Assembly (NCBI GenBank): GCA_027069035.1 | Contig: JALXFI010000272.1 | Span: forward strand, 1 to 5,191 | DNA: 5,191 nucleotides | Direction of reading: 5' to 3' | Source: a bacterium | GTDB taxonomy: Bacteria > Desulfobacterota > GWC2-55-46 > S146-80 > JALXFI01 | Part shown: positions 4,631 to 5,191 of the stretch, in pieces | Layout of the letters: each line of letters starts with the position of its first letter | How positions within the stretch are numbered: the first letter of the stretch is position 1 | Notes under the pieces: model-generated | Database searches by the model: none | What the model saw: only the letters and a program-made list of their open reading frames with translations | What the model was told of the DNA's origin: nothing | Position numbers and translations under genes: made by a program

Positions 4631-5191
4631 ATGTTTCATACAGCAGATAAAGACGATATCCGGTCGGGAAGACTTACGGACGTCTACTTTGCCCGTACGG
4701 TAGAGATATTAAGGTCAATGGGAGTGGATAAAAGGGTTAAAGCGGAGTTTATTGTAAAAAAACTTCCAGAAGACTGGAACTGGGCCGTGCTGGCAGGGAT
4801 AGAAGAGGTATCGCAACTTATGCAGGGGAAACCGGTCACCATAAGAGCAATGTATGAGGGAACTGTATTCAGGCCGCTCCAGCCTGTTCTTGAAATCGAG
4901 GGCAAATATACTGATTTCGCAGTATTTGAAACGGCCATGCTTGGGTTTATATGTCAGGCCTCGGGCATTGCCACAAAGGCGGCGCGATGCAGAATTGCCT
5001 GTGGAGACCGTACAATGGTAAGTTTCGGGGCACGAAGGATGCATCCCGTAATCGCTCCTATGATTGAAAGGGCTGCTTACATCGGCGGCTGTGATGGGGT
5101 AGCTGTTGTAATAAGCGCTGAATTGATACATACCGAACCCGTCGGAACCATGCCGCACGCCCTTGTGCTTGTTTTTGGGGATACAATTAAG
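4631..5191 (+). CDS. Nicotinate phosphoribosyltransferase, archaeal-type (N-terminal half, cut by window edge)
   Basis: The frame stays open for 187 codons to the window edge. The family is about 390 residues long, so roughly half is present. The protein converts nicotinate and PRPP to nicotinate mononucleotide in NAD salvage (Preiss-Handler route) in the cytosol. It aligns well, from memory, with the Thermoplasma-type enzyme. Matching blocks are the opening HTADKDDIRSGRLTDVYFAR (residues 3-22), FETAMLGFICQASGI (129-143), then a stretch ending SFGARRMHPVIAPMIERAAYIGG, and VGTMPHAL (171-178) before the cut. This form is shorter than the E. coli PncB type and is found in archaea and some bacteria. 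The strong SD and 40-nt gap after the hydrolase suggest the same transcript. No functional link to the hydrolase is evident. The PRPP-binding and C-terminal zinc-binding parts lie outside the window. Confidence 0.92.
   Translation, partial: MFHTADKDDIRSGRLTDVYFARTVEILRSMGVDKRVKAEFIVKKLPEDWNWAVLAGIEEVSQLMQGKPVTIRAMYEGTVFRPLQPVLEIEGKYTDFAVFETAMLGFICQASGIATKAARCRIACGDRTMVSFGARRMHPVIAPMIERAAYIGGCDGVAVVISAELIHTEPVGTMPHALVLVFGDTIK

Noticed and set aside
4715..5158. 147-codon minus-strand open frame
   Set aside because: It lies wholly opposite the well-supported nicotinate phosphoribosyltransferase gene and shows no family motif or SD; it is a shadow frame.

Overview
The window is about 5.2 kb of ordinary-looking bacterial chromosome. 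A partial minus-strand gene lies at the left edge, and at least five plus-strand genes follow it. Coding density is high, gaps are short, Shine-Dalgarno (SD) sites are recognisable, and base composition is even and moderately AT-rich. I see no insertion sequence, phage gene, tRNA, rRNA or CRISPR array. The gene set points to an anaerobic bacterium of the Desulfobacterota (old Deltaproteobacteria), Nitrospirota or a nearby lineage. It combines an MJ0042-type zinc-ribbon protein, an archaeal-type FBP aldolase/phosphatase homologue, an AmmeMemoRadiSam radical SAM enzyme and an archaeal-type nicotinate phosphoribosyltransferase. That placement is inference.

Layout: 1-420 (minus) is the N-terminal part of a zinc-ribbon protein with a very acidic linker. 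The divergent intergenic region 421-685 holds a near-ideal sigma70 promoter (TTGACA, 16 bp, TATAAT with an extended -10 TG) reading right. The plus-strand genes are an FBPA/P-family protein with a TTG start (686-1807), amrS-like radical SAM (1937-2947), radC (3023-3700), a haloalkane-dehalogenase-like hydrolase (3712-4590) and the first half of a nicotinate phosphoribosyltransferase (4631 to the edge). Gaps are 129, 75, 11 and 40 nt. I see no convincing terminator between them, so they may form one transcription unit driven by the 595-622 promoter.

The genes do not form one obvious pathway: central carbon, an uncharacterised radical reaction, a RadC protein, a hydrolase and NAD salvage. The two points most worth a second look are these. 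(1) The FBPA/P homologue keeps the fold signature motifs but appears to have lost the Schiff-base lysine, its partner tyrosine and several Mg-binding aspartates. (2) The amrS gene has no SD of its own and appears to be translationally coupled, through an ATGA overlap, to a 13-residue Lys/Arg-rich micro-ORF that does have a strong SD. I found no clear new multi-gene system.
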